Shown here: positions 30,618-39,785 of the stretch, piece by piece | How positions within the stretch are numbered: the first letter of the stretch is position 1 | How the letters are laid out: each line of letters opens with the position of its first letter | Assembly (NCBI GenBank): GCA_945905295.1 | Contig: CAMDPX010000023.1 | Location: 1 to 50,270 of the forward strand | From: Planctomyces sp. SH-PL62 | GTDB lineage: Bacteria; Planctomycetota; Planctomycetia; Planctomycetales; Planctomycetaceae | Direction: 5' to 3' | Length of the DNA stretch: 50,270 nt | Notes under the pieces: model-generated | Told to the model about the DNA's origin: nothing | The model's input: the letters and a program-made list of their open reading frames with translations, nothing else | The model's database searches: none | Made by a program: the position numbers and the translations under genes

Positions 30618-31415
30618 TCATGCCGCCCAACTGGCCGGGTCGCTGTGAAAGCACTGCCGCAGCAGTTCAAACAACGCCGCCGACTGTGAACGCATGCGAT
30701 CGGGACGCTCGAAGAAGCACTCGGTGGCGACGCAAAAAAACTCTTCCGGATTCTCGGCCGCGTAATCGTCCAACAACGTGCGCCGACCGCGATCTGAGTC
30801 ACGGACTTGGCGGGTGAACTCTCGCTGAAACGCTTCCAGCCACGGCTCGCCCTGATTCGTCTGAGCCGTCGGAAACCAGCCAGCCAGCAACTCGTGGGTC
30901 ACATGAGCGAACTCGTGCAGCACGACGTTCGTTCCCGGCGGCACGATGTGTTCGGCAGTTGGCACCTCGCTCCAAACGAGGATGACTGTGCCGCTCTCGA
31001 ACCACGACTCGCCGAGGTGTTCGTCCTCGACATTGTCTTCAAGCTGCTGCACCCAGTCACCGTGCGAGTAATCGACTCCTTCAACACCGATCCGCGCCCG
31101 TTGGCCCTGATACGGCGTCGGATGCACCAGCACATGCCGCACGCGGCTGAACCATTCGTCGTCGAACCCCAGCACCATCAGCGTCGCGTACCCGGCGATG
31201 ACGACACGGACTTCTTCAGTGACTTCAAAGCCTCGGCAACCTTCCCACGAAGTTGCCTGTACGAAGACTTGAATCCGCTGCCGCCATTTCGCGGCGAGCT
31301 CAGCCGGTACTCGATCGGCTTGTTTGACGTGCCGCCGCAGCGTTTCCTCCCACGCCGCCGGAAACGGCTCCGCCAACCAGCGACGACGGCGACGCACACG
31401 CAACCAGCCGAACAT
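30618..31415 (-). CDS. MtfA-like zinc metallopeptidase (M90 family)
   Basis: 265 residues starting at ATG 31415 (MFGWLRVRRRRRWLAEPFPA), the typical MtfA start, with GGAG six bases before. The metal site is VVLHEFAH (His167, Glu168, His171). A downstream PEEFFCVATECFFERP (about 223-238) supplies the third ligand region of the family. In enterobacteria MtfA is a cytoplasmic aminopeptidase that binds the repressor Mlc and affects glucose uptake. The target here is unknown. The longer frame up to 31544 only translates a palindrome. It is convergent with the LRR gene, 26 bp apart. Confidence 0.92.
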   Translation of the reverse strand: MFGWLRVRRRRRWLAEPFPAAWEETLRRHVKQADRVPAELAAKWRQRIQVFVQATSWEGCRGFEVTEEVRVVIAGYATLMVLGFDDEWFSRVRHVLVHPTPYQGQRARIGVEGVDYSHGDWVQQLEDNVEDEHLGESWFESGTVILVWSEVPTAEHIVPPGTNVVLHEFAHVTHELLAGWFPTAQTNQGEPWLEAFQREFTRQVRDSDRGRRTLLDDYAAENPEEFFCVATECFFERPDRMRSQSAALFELLRQCFHSDPASWAA

Positions 31416-31426
31416 TTCACGCTCCG

Positions 31427-31488
31427 TTTCGTGGGGCAGGTTTTCAACCTGCCCGCACTCATGGCAGGAAACAACCTGCCCCACGAAA
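31427..31488. repeat. Palindrome of GGGGCAGGTTTTCAACCTGCC type
   Basis: TTTCGTGGGGCAGGTTTTCA and GTTTCCTGCC... arms (31427-31453 and 31463-31488) are imperfect inverted repeats, and the left arm is itself a hairpin. The stop codon of the lactonase gene begins at the next base. It fills the gap between the two minus-strand genes. Confidence 0.8.
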
Positions 31489-32499
31489 TCATTCCGGCCA
31501 CACGACTCGGCCGGACGTCGTGACGCGAATGCTGTAGAGCACACCGCCGCCGGTGACGAACAACGTCATGCGGTCCTCGCCGCCGAACGCGCAATTGGTC
31601 ACTTCGTCGGTCGGCACCGGCAGGAAGTCGAGCAACTCGCCGCTGCTCGGATCGAGCACATAGATGCCCGCTTTGACACCCTCAGCCGGCTCGAACGGAG
31701 GATTCGGTTTGTTGAGTCCGCCGGCCACGAACAGCCTCCCCTTCTTGTCCTGTTTGAGTCCGTCGGGACCACGGCCCTTGCCCCAGTCGCGCAACACCTT
31801 CTTAGAGGTGAGATCAACGGAACCGTCCTCACGCAGATCGAATCGCCACAACTTTCGCGTACCCTCGTGCGAGTCATTGTTGTTATCGGCGACGAACAAA
31901 AACCGATCGTCGGCCGAGACGAGCACTCCGTTGGGACGATCCAATTCACGTCCGATGATGCGCGTCACTTTCGGTTCGCCGCCTGTCAGTTCGGGCGGGT
32001 CGATGCGATAGACCCCTTCGATCGTGCGGCCTTGATCATCGCGAAGCTGCATGTCGTCGCGGCTGCCGTAGCGCGGGTCGGAGAAATAGATCCGGCCGCG
32101 CGAATCGACGGTGATGTCATTCGGCTGGTTGTATTTTTTGCCGAGGTAGTTGTCGGTCAGGATCGTGAGCTTCCCATCGGCTTCTGAGCGGGTGACTCGC
32201 CGCAGTTTCGGCTCGCAGGCTAGCAGCCGTCCCTGTCGATCAAACAGCAATCCATTTGTGCCAGCCTCTTCGCGATGCACGACCGACTTCCCCTCGCGAG
32301 TCAGCCGCATGATGTGGCCTTTGCCGCTGGACAGCACGCCGAGTTGCGGATGCCACGCCGGACCTTCACCCCCGGCTCCTGCTCCCGCCTCGACTTTCAG
32401 CTTGCTTTCCGGCTCGAAGATCGGATCGGCGGCCTGCGCTCCCCACGAGAATGCGAGGCCGATCAATCCCACGCTCAATCTGCTCAGAAGTTTTCGCAT
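31489..32499 (-). CDS. Secreted SMP-30/gluconolactonase-like beta-propeller protein
   Basis: 336 residues with a signal peptide (MRKLLSRLSVGLIGLAFSWG, cleavage after AQA). The six-bladed propeller signatures are GEGPAWHP (about 44-51), TNGLLFDRQGRLLACEP, QPNDITVDSRGRIYFSDPRY and RPNGVLVSADDRFLFVADNN. The Glu, Asn and Asp positions in these blades are the metal ligands of SMP-30-type lactonases. It probably hydrolyses a sugar lactone in the periplasm. No sugar dehydrogenase is adjacent. Confidence 0.92.
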   Translation of the reverse strand: MRKLLSRLSVGLIGLAFSWGAQAADPIFEPESKLKVEAGAGAGGEGPAWHPQLGVLSSGKGHIMRLTREGKSVVHREEAGTNGLLFDRQGRLLACEPKLRRVTRSEADGKLTILTDNYLGKKYNQPNDITVDSRGRIYFSDPRYGSRDDMQLRDDQGRTIEGVYRIDPPELTGGEPKVTRIIGRELDRPNGVLVSADDRFLFVADNNNDSHEGTRKLWRFDLREDGSVDLTSKKVLRDWGKGRGPDGLKQDKKGRLFVAGGLNKPNPPFEPAEGVKAGIYVLDPSSGELLDFLPVPTDEVTNCAFGGEDRMTLFVTGGGVLYSIRVTTSGRVVWPE

Positions 32500-32540
32500 G
32501 ACATTCGCCTGTGAGAAGTTGTCCGAGATGTTCGTTGCCT

Positions 32541-32655
32541 GACTCTCCGAGGCTGTGAATAAATGACGTGGGGCACGTTTTCAACGTGCCCAATCGGGCT
32601 ATTTTCGAGCACGTTGAAAACGTGCTCTACGAAAACTTCACAGCCTCTCCGAGTC
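32541..32655. repeat. Composite palindrome with two inner hairpins
   Basis: The outer arms are GACTCTCCGAGGCTGTGAA (32541-32559) and ACTTCACAGCCTCTCCGAGT (32636-32655). Inside are two self-complementary hairpins, GGGCACGTTTTCAACGTGCCC-type (32571-32591) and GAGCACGTTGAAAACGTGCT-type (32607-32627). The outer arm GAGGCTGTGAA also frames the family A copy at 9098. It lies between the lactonase promoter region and the coiled-coil gene. Confidence 0.8.
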
Positions 32656-32777
32656 GGGAATTCTGCGAGAAAACGCACGACTCAGAGAGTCAGGCGACGG
32701 ACTTCGTCGTTGCCAACAAAACGGCCCGGCGTTTCGCAAGTCGCCGGGCCGATGAATTTTCGCCGCGTTCTGGAGTG

Positions 32778-33716
32778 TTACCGCGTGCGTGCGCCGTAGC
32801 CGCCGCCCTGGTTCCCGCCTTGATTCCCGTAGCCGCTGCCGCCTTGTTGCATCCGCTGCTGATTTTGAATTTGGCTTTGAATGGCAGCGCGTTGGTTGGA
32901 TAGTGCCTGCATCGCGCTGCGAATCCGGTTTGCTTCACCGTCCGCTTGATCGCGGTCGGCCGTGGCCTTCTTCAAGTCGTCACGAGTCCGTTGGAAGGCC
33001 ACCTTCGCAGAACTCAACTTCGGATCGGTCTCAATCGCCTCGGTCTTCTTCTTCGAGGCGGCTCCGAGTTCGGCGGTCGCTTCCTTGATTTGCTGGTGGA
33101 GTTCCTTTGCCTCGGTGTGATCGGCCATCACAACGTCTTCGCTGGTCTTCAGGCTCTTGTCGGCATCGGCCACCTTCTTCGCCAACGCGCGGCGCGTGTC
33201 GGCCGAAACGTTGGGACCGCTGTTCGCCTTTTGCTCGGCTACCGCCTCGTCGTGAACTTTGATCGCTTGCTGGTAGCCTTCGTTGTCTTTCCTGAGCGTC
33301 TCAATCACTTTCTTGCGGACTTCAGCCAATTGACCACGCAGGCTTTCCAGCTTGTCTTTCGCGGCTTTCAAATCCGGCGAGTTCTTCGCTTCTTCCTCCG
33401 CGGCTTTCTTCGCCTGGACCAATTCGCGCATGTTCTGTTTGTGTGCGGCATCGACCTTCTGCCATTCACCGCGAGCCTCAGTCGCTTTTTCGCTGGCGTC
33501 CTTCAAGGCTGCCTCGCCTTGTTGAAGCTGCTGGCCGATCTGTGTGATCTGCTGCTGCATCGCCTGCTGGTTTTGCTGACCGCCGCCGGCTCCAATCTGG
33601 GTGCCACCCGAACGACCGCCGCCACTACGACCTCTGCCTTGAGCCAGGGCCGGGGAAACACTCACCGCGAGCAACAGCGCGGCCACGACCGATTTCCAAA
33701 ACCTTGAAGTCCACAT
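32778..33716 (-). CDS. Secreted coiled-coil protein of unknown function
   Basis: 312 residues. The signal peptide (1-25, ending ALA) is followed by a Gly/Arg-rich stretch, then a long, charged helix-forming region (about 50-285) with Gln- and Lys/Glu/Ala-rich heptads such as AKKAAEEEAKNSPDLKAAKD. The C-terminus is Gly/Gln/Tyr-rich (GGSGYGNQGGNQGGGYGART). An AAGGAA site precedes the ATG. It is probably a periplasmic structural or chaperone-like protein. I do not recognise a family. Confidence 0.85.
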   Translation of the reverse strand: MWTSRFWKSVVAALLLAVSVSPALAQGRGRSGGGRSGGTQIGAGGGQQNQQAMQQQITQIGQQLQQGEAALKDASEKATEARGEWQKVDAAHKQNMRELVQAKKAAEEEAKNSPDLKAAKDKLESLRGQLAEVRKKVIETLRKDNEGYQQAIKVHDEAVAEQKANSGPNVSADTRRALAKKVADADKSLKTSEDVVMADHTEAKELHQQIKEATAELGAASKKKTEAIETDPKLSSAKVAFQRTRDDLKKATADRDQADGEANRIRSAMQALSNQRAAIQSQIQNQQRMQQGGSGYGNQGGNQGGGYGARTR

Positions 33717-33871
33717 GGGATGTTCCTTTTGCTTTGTCCCACCGCCAAATCAGCACCCGACGCACCCACGATCAGTCAGATCGGCAAGATTCTATCGGTC
33801 GCTCGCCTGTTTTCGACAGAGGAGGCTCTCCGAACGGATACAAAGTCGTAAGGCCCGGTGCCAACATCTCC

Positions 33872-33904
33872 AAAGCCCGACTTCTCCGTAAAGGCCGGGC
33901 TTTT
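33872..33904. terminator. Possible bidirectional terminator hairpin
   Basis: AAAGCCCG and CGGGCTTTT form an 8-bp stem with a loop of about 15 bases. It lies 32 bp beyond the end of the cytochrome-like gene on the minus strand. The T-run is only three or four bases, so it is weak. Confidence 0.5.
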
Positions 33905-33935
33905 GAATGACAAACCCAATCCGTGGAACTGACGA

Positions 33936-34694
33936 CTACTTCTTGTCTTTGTCACGGATTTGCTCGTGACACTGGCTGCACGCTGCGTTGGCGGCGGTGA
34001 AGTGTTCGTTGGCCTTGGCGGTGTCCTTGGCTCGGACGGCCTTGGCCATTGCGATCATTTCGGAACGGTACTTGACCGACAGATCCTTCCACAGCGGCAG
34101 TTGAGCCTTGTCTTTGACCTCGTGCGTGTCGACTTCCATCGCCAACGCGAGGATTGCCAGTGTCGTGCAATCGCGAGCGGTCTCGTCCGGCTTTTGGAGC
34201 CGTCGCAACGATTTGCGAATGCCTGCCGACCGGCTGTTGATCTCTTCCATCATGCGGCCCAAGCCGGTGAGCTTGTTCCATTCGGCCTCCGGCTTGGCTG
34301 TTCCGGCTGACTTACCGGCGTGAGCGTCCTTGACCGCCGCGAACAGCTTCTTCGCGTCGTCGAACGTCTTCGCCGGTCGCAACAAAACGGCCGCGTCACG
34401 CAGGTCGGCCGCGTGGAACTTGGCCTTCGCCTTGTCCGGGTGTTCGACAATCGCCTGAGCCACACAAGCCACGACACCCGCCGCCTGGTTGACCTCTTTC
34501 TTCTCGAGCGTCATCGCGAACGCTTCCGCGCTGGCCACTTGTTGGCCGAGCAACTCCACCTTGGCATTGATTTCGGCCACGAGATCCTCGACCGAAGCGA
34601 TCTCGACAACTTTCTGAGGAGCCTCGCCCCACGCGGGTAGCAGACACAGCGCGGACGCGGCGAATAAAGACGAACTCAGGATGAAACGGCGCAT
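33936..34694 (-). CDS. Cytochrome c'-like secreted protein
   Basis: 252 residues starting at ATG 34694 (MRRFILSSSLFAASALCLLP), with a signal peptide ending near WGEA. The only cysteines after the leader that form a haem site are CSQCH (239-243), close to the C-terminus, as in class II cytochromes c'. The body is helical, in line with a duplicated four-helix bundle: the first half (about 30-130) and second half (about 140-250) look alike in outline, but only the second has CxxCH. It would bind one haem in the periplasm, for electron transfer or NO binding. The upstream 27 codons of the longer frame are not part of it. Confidence 0.85.
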   Translation of the reverse strand: MRRFILSSSLFAASALCLLPAWGEAPQKVVEIASVEDLVAEINAKVELLGQQVASAEAFAMTLEKKEVNQAAGVVACVAQAIVEHPDKAKAKFHAADLRDAAVLLRPAKTFDDAKKLFAAVKDAHAGKSAGTAKPEAEWNKLTGLGRMMEEINSRSAGIRKSLRRLQKPDETARDCTTLAILALAMEVDTHEVKDKAQLPLWKDLSVKYRSEMIAMAKAVRAKDTAKANEHFTAANAACSQCHEQIRDKDKK

Positions 34695-34771
34695 GAATTC
34701 TCCAGTTGGGTTGATGTGTGATTTGCAGAGGCGGCAGCGGGAGAGCATTCTGAAAGTGGCCTCGCGCGCGG

Positions 34772-35569
34772 TCAAGTTGGCCGAACCAGCGAGTCGTCGA
34801 AGTAGTTGATCGACATCCCCGCGTCGATCACCAAGCCCTGAGCGTTGATGCCCGAAGATCGCGGGCTCAATAGAAACGCGACCACGTTGGCAACCTCTTC
34901 CGTTTGCACAGCCCGTTTGCGGAGCGTCGCCTTTTCCGCGTGCAGATAGCTATCGACATAGCCGGGAATCCCCGCCGAGGCCGAAGTCTTTAATAGACCG
35001 GGGCAGACCGAGTTGAACCGAATCGACGAGAACTTCGCGAACGACTTCGCCAGAAAGCAGACGGAAGAATCGAGCGCCGCTTTGACCGGAGCCATGTAGC
35101 CGTAGTTCTCCGCCGCCATCCGCGTCGTCGAGATCGAAACCGTCACGACGCTGCCGTTGTTCTTGTCGAGCAACTCGCGAAAGGCATTCGCCAGCGCGAC
35201 GAACGAGAAACACGACACATCGACCGCCTGCAAGAAAGCCCGTCGCGGCGTCTCGTGAAACGGCAGCCAGCCGGCCGAGTAATCAGCAAACGCCAGCGAA
35301 TGCACGAAGCCTTGAATCGGCCCATGCTGCGCGGCGATCTCGTCGCGAACCCGATCAATCTGGTCTTGATGCTCGACATCGCAGACATGAATCGGCGCAT
35401 CGCCCACGAGTTTGCGAATCTGCTCACGCCGCTCTTCGCTGCGGACGACGTGAATGACCTTCGCCCCGGCTTCGGTCAGCACCTGTCCGACATGCGCGGC
35501 GACGCTCTTTCGGTTCGCCATGCCGAAGATAACGATGCGACGGTCGGTGAGTTGGAGAAAATCGGACAT
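34772..35569 (-). CDS. FabI-like enoyl-ACP reductase / SDR oxidoreductase
   Basis: 265 residues starting at ATG 35569 ([16 protein letters not shown]). The family pattern is [20 protein letters not shown] for NAD binding, HSLAFAD (90-96), the catalytic YGYMAPVK (Tyr156, Lys163), and [15 protein letters not shown]. This is the layout of type I enoyl-ACP reductase, which reduces the double bond in fatty acid elongation. The second tyrosine of E. coli FabI (Tyr146) is replaced here: the region reads [10 protein letters not shown] with Ile146. Activity may therefore differ. The toxin gene ends 31 bp upstream on the same strand. Confidence 0.85.
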   Translation of the reverse strand: MSDFLQLTDRRIVIFGMANRKSVAAHVGQVLTEAGAKVIHVVRSEERREQIRKLVGDAPIHVCDVEHQDQIDRVRDEIAAQHGPIQGFVHSLAFADYSAGWLPFHETPRRAFLQAVDVSCFSFVALANAFRELLDKNNGSVVTVSISTTRMAAENYGYMAPVKAALDSSVCFLAKSFAKFSSIRFNSVCPGLLKTSASAGIPGYVDSYLHAEKATLRKRAVQTEEVANVVAFLLSPRSSGINAQGLVIDAGMSINYFDDSLVRPT

Positions 35570-35600
35570 CAATGTGATCAATCTTTGAACGAGTGAAGCG

Positions 35601-35948
35601 TCACGTCCCGTCACCGGGAATCAGTCTTTCCGGCGGGATCAAATCTTGTCCGGGGCCTCTCACATGCATCACGCGAACTTGATCGTCAACGATCGTGAAG
35701 ACGATCCGATAAAAGCGTTTGCCGCGCCGGGTTTTGAAGAGCAGTTGCCGGACATCAAAATCCACGAGTTCATCTTCCGGTGCCAACGATTGCCGATCCG
35801 CAATCGTTCTCAGTTTGGCCATCGCGGCGTTGTAAGCCCGATACCACGCTTCCGCTCCAGCCGGAGCTTTTTGCCGACGAATGAACCAGTCCAGAATCTC
35901 ATCGACTTCACGAACTGCCGTGCGGAAGACTTTGATGCGAAAGTTCAT
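35601..35948 (-). CDS. RelE/ParE-family toxin
   Basis: 115 residues with the RelE/ParE fold pattern: an N-terminal strand [20 protein letters not shown], a central helix, and C-terminal [20 protein letters not shown] followed by [10 protein letters not shown]. RelE toxins cut mRNA on the ribosome and ParE toxins poison gyrase; the sequence does not decide between them. Its ATG overlaps the stop of the antitoxin gene by four bases. It is the second gene of the pair, as usual. Confidence 0.9.
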   Translation of the reverse strand: MNFRIKVFRTAVREVDEILDWFIRRQKAPAGAEAWYRAYNAAMAKLRTIADRQSLAPEDELVDFDVRQLLFKTRRGKRFYRIVFTIVDDQVRVMHVRGPGQDLIPPERLIPGDGT

Positions 35949-36199
35949 GGCCGCTCTGAGAACCCGTATTTCGACCGCAAGTCAGCCAAGTGATCGTCCA
36001 CATCGACCCAAGCGTCTTCATTGTCGATCTCCGCATAGGCAGCCTTCACGGCCGCCACGCTCTCAGCCAGTTCTTCCTGAGAAAGATGCTCCAGCCGCCA
36101 CAGTTCCAGGAGTTCGTCCATCGACAACTCGTCGCGACCGTCGCGGAGTCGCGTGACGGCGAAACGATGAAAACTTTCAACTTGTTCGATCGTGGCCAT
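35945..36199 (-). CDS. Antitoxin of a RelE/ParE-type module
   Basis: 84 residues, acidic: SMDELLELWRLEHLSQEELA, then a helix, and an acidic C-terminus (NEDAWVDVDDHLADLRSKYG) that could wrap the toxin. It has no obvious ribbon-helix-helix or helix-turn-helix, so operator binding is unclear. It precedes and overlaps the toxin gene. GAGGTCC lies just before the ATG. Confidence 0.88.
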   Translation of the reverse strand: MATIEQVESFHRFAVTRLRDGRDELSMDELLELWRLEHLSQEELAESVAAVKAAYAEIDNEDAWVDVDDHLADLRSKYGFSERP

Positions 36200-36267
36200 G
36201 CAATGGACCTCCTCGTTCGGAACAAACTAACTCAGCCGAATCAGCAAGTCAAAAACGAAGTGTGAAC

Positions 36268-37485
36268 TCATTTTTGGACATACAGTTTCACGTTATGAGT
36301 TGCTCGACCACCGGCGACGATGTCGAGTTTGCCGTCGCCGTTGAGGTCGGCACAGATCAGGTCTTCGGTGGCCACACCACCGTCGTCGATTGTGTGTTTG
36401 GTCCACTTGGTCGCGGTCGCATCATCTGCCTTGTAGATGAACACGCCCGGACCTTTGATTGGGCCAGGGCCGGGATCGCTGAAGCCCAGCACGATCTCGT
36501 CGCCGCCATCGCCGTCGATGTCGCACGTCCACAGCGCGTGACCGCGATTCAGAGTTGCGTCGATGACGTGCCTCGGCCACAAGCCGTCGGCCGTCTTCTC
36601 GCCGGCTTTCGGTTCGACGTAAACAGCACAGGCTTGGCCGTGCATCGGCTCGACCGTGACGATGAATCGCCGGCCCCCTTTGAGCTTGCCGACTTTGATC
36701 TCGCCAGCACCTTTGGCTTCCGGTTTGTCGCCGGTGGCACCGTTACCGAACTTCGTTGTGGTCAAGCCGGTCAGCGGAATCGCGCCCGCCTCGACCTTCA
36801 CCGATTGGATGAGATGCACCCCTTCCTGACTCGACGTGACGGTGTCGTCGATGCCGTCACCATTCCAATCGAGATGCCAGTGATTGTGCATGCGATTCAT
36901 TGCCGCGTTGAGCACTTGCGATGGCCATTTGTCGGTTTTGGGATTCGCAGGGATCGTGAACGCCAGCAGTCGCACTCCGTCACCTTGGGACTTGTTAAGC
37001 GGCGAGACCACCAGTTGCGGTCGCTTGCCACCAGCCACGTTGCCGAACCTCATGCGGTGCGTCCAAGGCTCGTGGCCGATTAGATGCACGTGCCATTTCT
37101 CGTCGAGCGACGCGCCGCGAGACAGCCACACGAGCTGTCCGGTGTTTTTGCCTGACCAGCCGGCTCCGACCGCGAAGTCGATCTTGCCATCTTGGTCGAT
37201 ATCCAGCGGCGCGATGCAGACGTTATCGCGCTCCGTCTGGTCTTCGATGATGACTCGCGGCTTCCAATCGGGAGCTTGATACCACAGCACGCGGTTCTCC
37301 GTGACGGCGACGATGTCTTGTTTGCCGTCTCCATCGACATCGGCCAGCGTGACCGCGTAGCAGACTTTGCCGACATCGAGATCGAGCGTCTTGGCCTCAA
37401 ACTTCGGAAACTCCGCCGCGTTGGCCGCGAGGCTCAGCAGCCCAAATCCAGCGATCGCCAGCGCGGCTTTCAGTCGTCGTCTCAT
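36268..37485 (-). CDS. Secreted FG-GAP/VCBS repeat protein
   Basis: 405 residues starting at ATG 37485 (MRRRLKAALAIAGFGLLSLA), with a signal peptide ending ANA. Calcium-type repeats are spread through the protein: DVDGDGKQD, DIDQDGKID, DWNGDGIDD, DIDGDGGDE and DLNGDGKLD, as in a seven-bladed propeller. No catalytic domain. It is related in style to the C-terminal half of the protein at 13286. It is probably an extracellular or periplasmic binding protein. The frame upstream of 37485 has no support. Confidence 0.9.
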   Translation of the reverse strand: MRRRLKAALAIAGFGLLSLAANAAEFPKFEAKTLDLDVGKVCYAVTLADVDGDGKQDIVAVTENRVLWYQAPDWKPRVIIEDQTERDNVCIAPLDIDQDGKIDFAVGAGWSGKNTGQLVWLSRGASLDEKWHVHLIGHEPWTHRMRFGNVAGGKRPQLVVSPLNKSQGDGVRLLAFTIPANPKTDKWPSQVLNAAMNRMHNHWHLDWNGDGIDDTVTSSQEGVHLIQSVKVEAGAIPLTGLTTTKFGNGATGDKPEAKGAGEIKVGKLKGGRRFIVTVEPMHGQACAVYVEPKAGEKTADGLWPRHVIDATLNRGHALWTCDIDGDGGDEIVLGFSDPGPGPIKGPGVFIYKADDATATKWTKHTIDDGGVATEDLICADLNGDGKLDIVAGGRATHNVKLYVQK

Positions 37486-37557
37486 CGTTGTCTCTCCCCT
37501 TCGAGATGCGGATTCGCAAGGGCCGACACAATGACGAAAGCCACCGAGCAACGCAAA

Positions 37558-39582
37558 TCAAAGGCGTTTGGCGGGCATTGCGTGCGACGCCCGTGCAATG
37601 GCCGCTGACCTGCTCTCAGAAGCGTCCGCGATCGACGCCGAGTCCACCGTCGGGAAGAGCCGCTCGTCGTAGTACAGCCGGTAGGCGGTTTGAAAGAACG
37701 CTGCGGTGGCCTGCACACGATCTTTCGACGGCAGCTTCTCCGGTTTCAACGCGAACGTTTTCGGATCGAACGTGTAAACCCAGGCCTGTCGGCGAGCATC
37801 GAGCACCACCAGGCGCTGATCCGCCGTGAGCAGTGCGACATCGTGGTTGTGCTGCATCAGCGCGTAGCCTTGTTCCGGCGGGAGACGCAGCACATCGCGG
37901 CCGTAGAAGATCGAACGGTAATCGCCGCCGAGCAATCCCATCACCGTCGGTGCGATGTCGAGCGTGCAGGCCAGTGTCGAACAGCGCGTTCCTTTGCCGA
38001 AGTCATCCGGGCCGAGCATCAGCACCGGCACGCGATACGACTTCATCGGGAAGAGTTGGCTGCCGTAAACACGTGCCCCGTGGTCCCCCATGACGACGAA
38101 CAACGTGTTCTTCTTCCAAGCGTGCTCGCCCACCTTGTCGAAGAATTGTCCGATGGACCAGTCGGCGTACCTCACTGCATTTTCGCGAGTCTGTTCTGAC
38201 GAAGGCCGGTCGATGCGGCCGTCCGGATAGGTGAAGGGCAAATGATTGCTGACGGTCAGCAGGCATGCGAGAAATGGCTGGCCCTCGTCGTGCAATCCGT
38301 CGAGCTCCGTGAGAGCTTTATTGAAGAGGTCTTCGTCGGAGACTCCCCAAGCGTTGACGAACGCCGGGTTCACAAAATCTTTTTGCTCCACGAAACGATT
38401 GAAACCGTTGGCGGTCATAAACGATTTCACGCCGTCGAACACGCCTCGCCCGGCGGTCATGAACAGCCGGTTGTAGCCCCGATCCGCCAGCACATGCGCC
38501 AGCGTGTAGACGTGCTGGGAGTGATTCCGTTTCAAAATCGACTCGGTCGGAATTGGTGGCAGCGATGCCGTCACCGCTTCGAGCGCCCGCGCCGTGCGGT
38601 TGCCGGTCGCGAAGAAATTGTCGAACAGCAGTCCTTGCGACGCCAGCTTGTCGAGACACGGCGTCAACCCGCGATCGTCTCCGAGCGCCCCGATGAAGTC
38701 TGAACCGAGGCTCTCTTCCAGCACGATGACGACGTTCCAATCGCGGCGCGGTTCGGCCTGCCGCACCGTGCGATCGAACGGGTTCTGGGAGTTCTCGTGC
38801 CACTTGTCGGCCGCCGTGATGACGCGCTGACGAATCTCAGCGGCGGCGATCTCGGGCTTGATCGCCAGATAGAGCTGCTCGTAGTCGAAGTGACACGACC
38901 AGGCGTGATACAGAAACGAATAGACGCCGTTCCCGGCGCACTCGTTTGCCGTGCGATTCGTGGTGACGCTCATCGAACCCATGCCGCTGGTCAGCCACAG
39001 CCCGCCGATCAGCGTCCAGACTCCGGCAAACACGCCGACTCGTTGCCGCAGCGGCATCTGATTTTCCAGCACCCGGTGGAACCGTCGTCGCAGCACCCAC
39101 CACGTCCCGCCGCCGAACAGCACGACGAAACTCGTCAGCTCGATGATCGGAAACGACTGCCACAAGTTGCAGCAGACTTCGGTCGGATACACGAGGTACT
39201 CGAAGGCGATGTAGTTCAGCCGGCCATCGAACTCGGTGAAGAACAGGCTTTCGATGATCGCGAACAGCGGCACGAAGCAGAACGCGACCAGCCAGCAGAA
39301 CTCGATGAACCAGCGACTCGGCCGAGCCTTCAGCCAGCGCTGGCCGATCCATGTGAAGTGCCACAACTGCACCTGAATCCCCAGCAGCGCGATCAGCAGA
39401 TCGAACCGCAAGCCGGTCTGAATCACGTTCAGCCAATCAGCGAACCGCAGTTGCCGCCAATCCGTGAACCAGAACAGCAACCCGACTCGCGTCAGCAGGA
39501 AACCGAGCACATAAACCAGCGTGATCGCCGCCAGAATCCGGAACCGTTGCAGCCGCCCAAAGGCATTGAAGATCGACCTCAT
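37558..39582 (-). CDS. LTA-synthase-like membrane sulfatase/phosphoglycerol transferase family protein
   Basis: 674 residues. The N-terminal part has five membrane segments (about 15-38, 58-78, 92-115, 145-165 and 182-200). The rest is an alkaline-phosphatase-fold domain outside the membrane. Metal and active-site motifs are VLEESLGSD (about 288-296), FFATGNRTARALEA with the probable nucleophile Thr330, and MGDHGARVYG near 500. In Gram-positive bacteria such enzymes build lipoteichoic acid; in Gram-negative cells relatives (OpgB, EptA-like) modify glucans or lipid heads. The substrate in planctomycetes is unknown. Its 5' side faces the family B repeat. Confidence 0.9.
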   Translation of the reverse strand: MRSIFNAFGRLQRFRILAAITLVYVLGFLLTRVGLLFWFTDWRQLRFADWLNVIQTGLRFDLLIALLGIQVQLWHFTWIGQRWLKARPSRWFIEFCWLVAFCFVPLFAIIESLFFTEFDGRLNYIAFEYLVYPTEVCCNLWQSFPIIELTSFVVLFGGGTWWVLRRRFHRVLENQMPLRQRVGVFAGVWTLIGGLWLTSGMGSMSVTTNRTANECAGNGVYSFLYHAWSCHFDYEQLYLAIKPEIAAAEIRQRVITAADKWHENSQNPFDRTVRQAEPRRDWNVVIVLEESLGSDFIGALGDDRGLTPCLDKLASQGLLFDNFFATGNRTARALEAVTASLPPIPTESILKRNHSQHVYTLAHVLADRGYNRLFMTAGRGVFDGVKSFMTANGFNRFVEQKDFVNPAFVNAWGVSDEDLFNKALTELDGLHDEGQPFLACLLTVSNHLPFTYPDGRIDRPSSEQTRENAVRYADWSIGQFFDKVGEHAWKKNTLFVVMGDHGARVYGSQLFPMKSYRVPVLMLGPDDFGKGTRCSTLACTLDIAPTVMGLLGGDYRSIFYGRDVLRLPPEQGYALMQHNHDVALLTADQRLVVLDARRQAWVYTFDPKTFALKPEKLPSKDRVQATAAFFQTAYRLYYDERLFPTVDSASIADASESRSAAIARASHAMPAKRL

Positions 39583-39785
39583 TCAACACATCCTTGTGTT
39601 TCACACTCGCGTTGACTCTCACAGGCAGAGATGTAGCAGTTCGCGAAATTCCCCGGAACGCCGATTTCCCTCACCTTCCGGCCGAAAACCGTGAGCCGAT
39701 CGCCGACAGCCGTGATACCGTTTTTTGCGAAATAGACGCGAACACGCAAAACGTGTCTCATTCACAACTGTGTTCACACCCAAAC
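39583..39785. other. Intergenic part upstream of the LTA-synthase-like gene
   Basis: It should hold the leftward promoter of the gene at 39582. I see no gene, no clear promoter pair and no strong hairpin here. Confidence 0.45.

Noticed and set aside
35601-36199. Toxin-antitoxin pair as a novel defence system
   Set aside because: It is an ordinary RelE/ParE-type module with the usual gene order and overlap.
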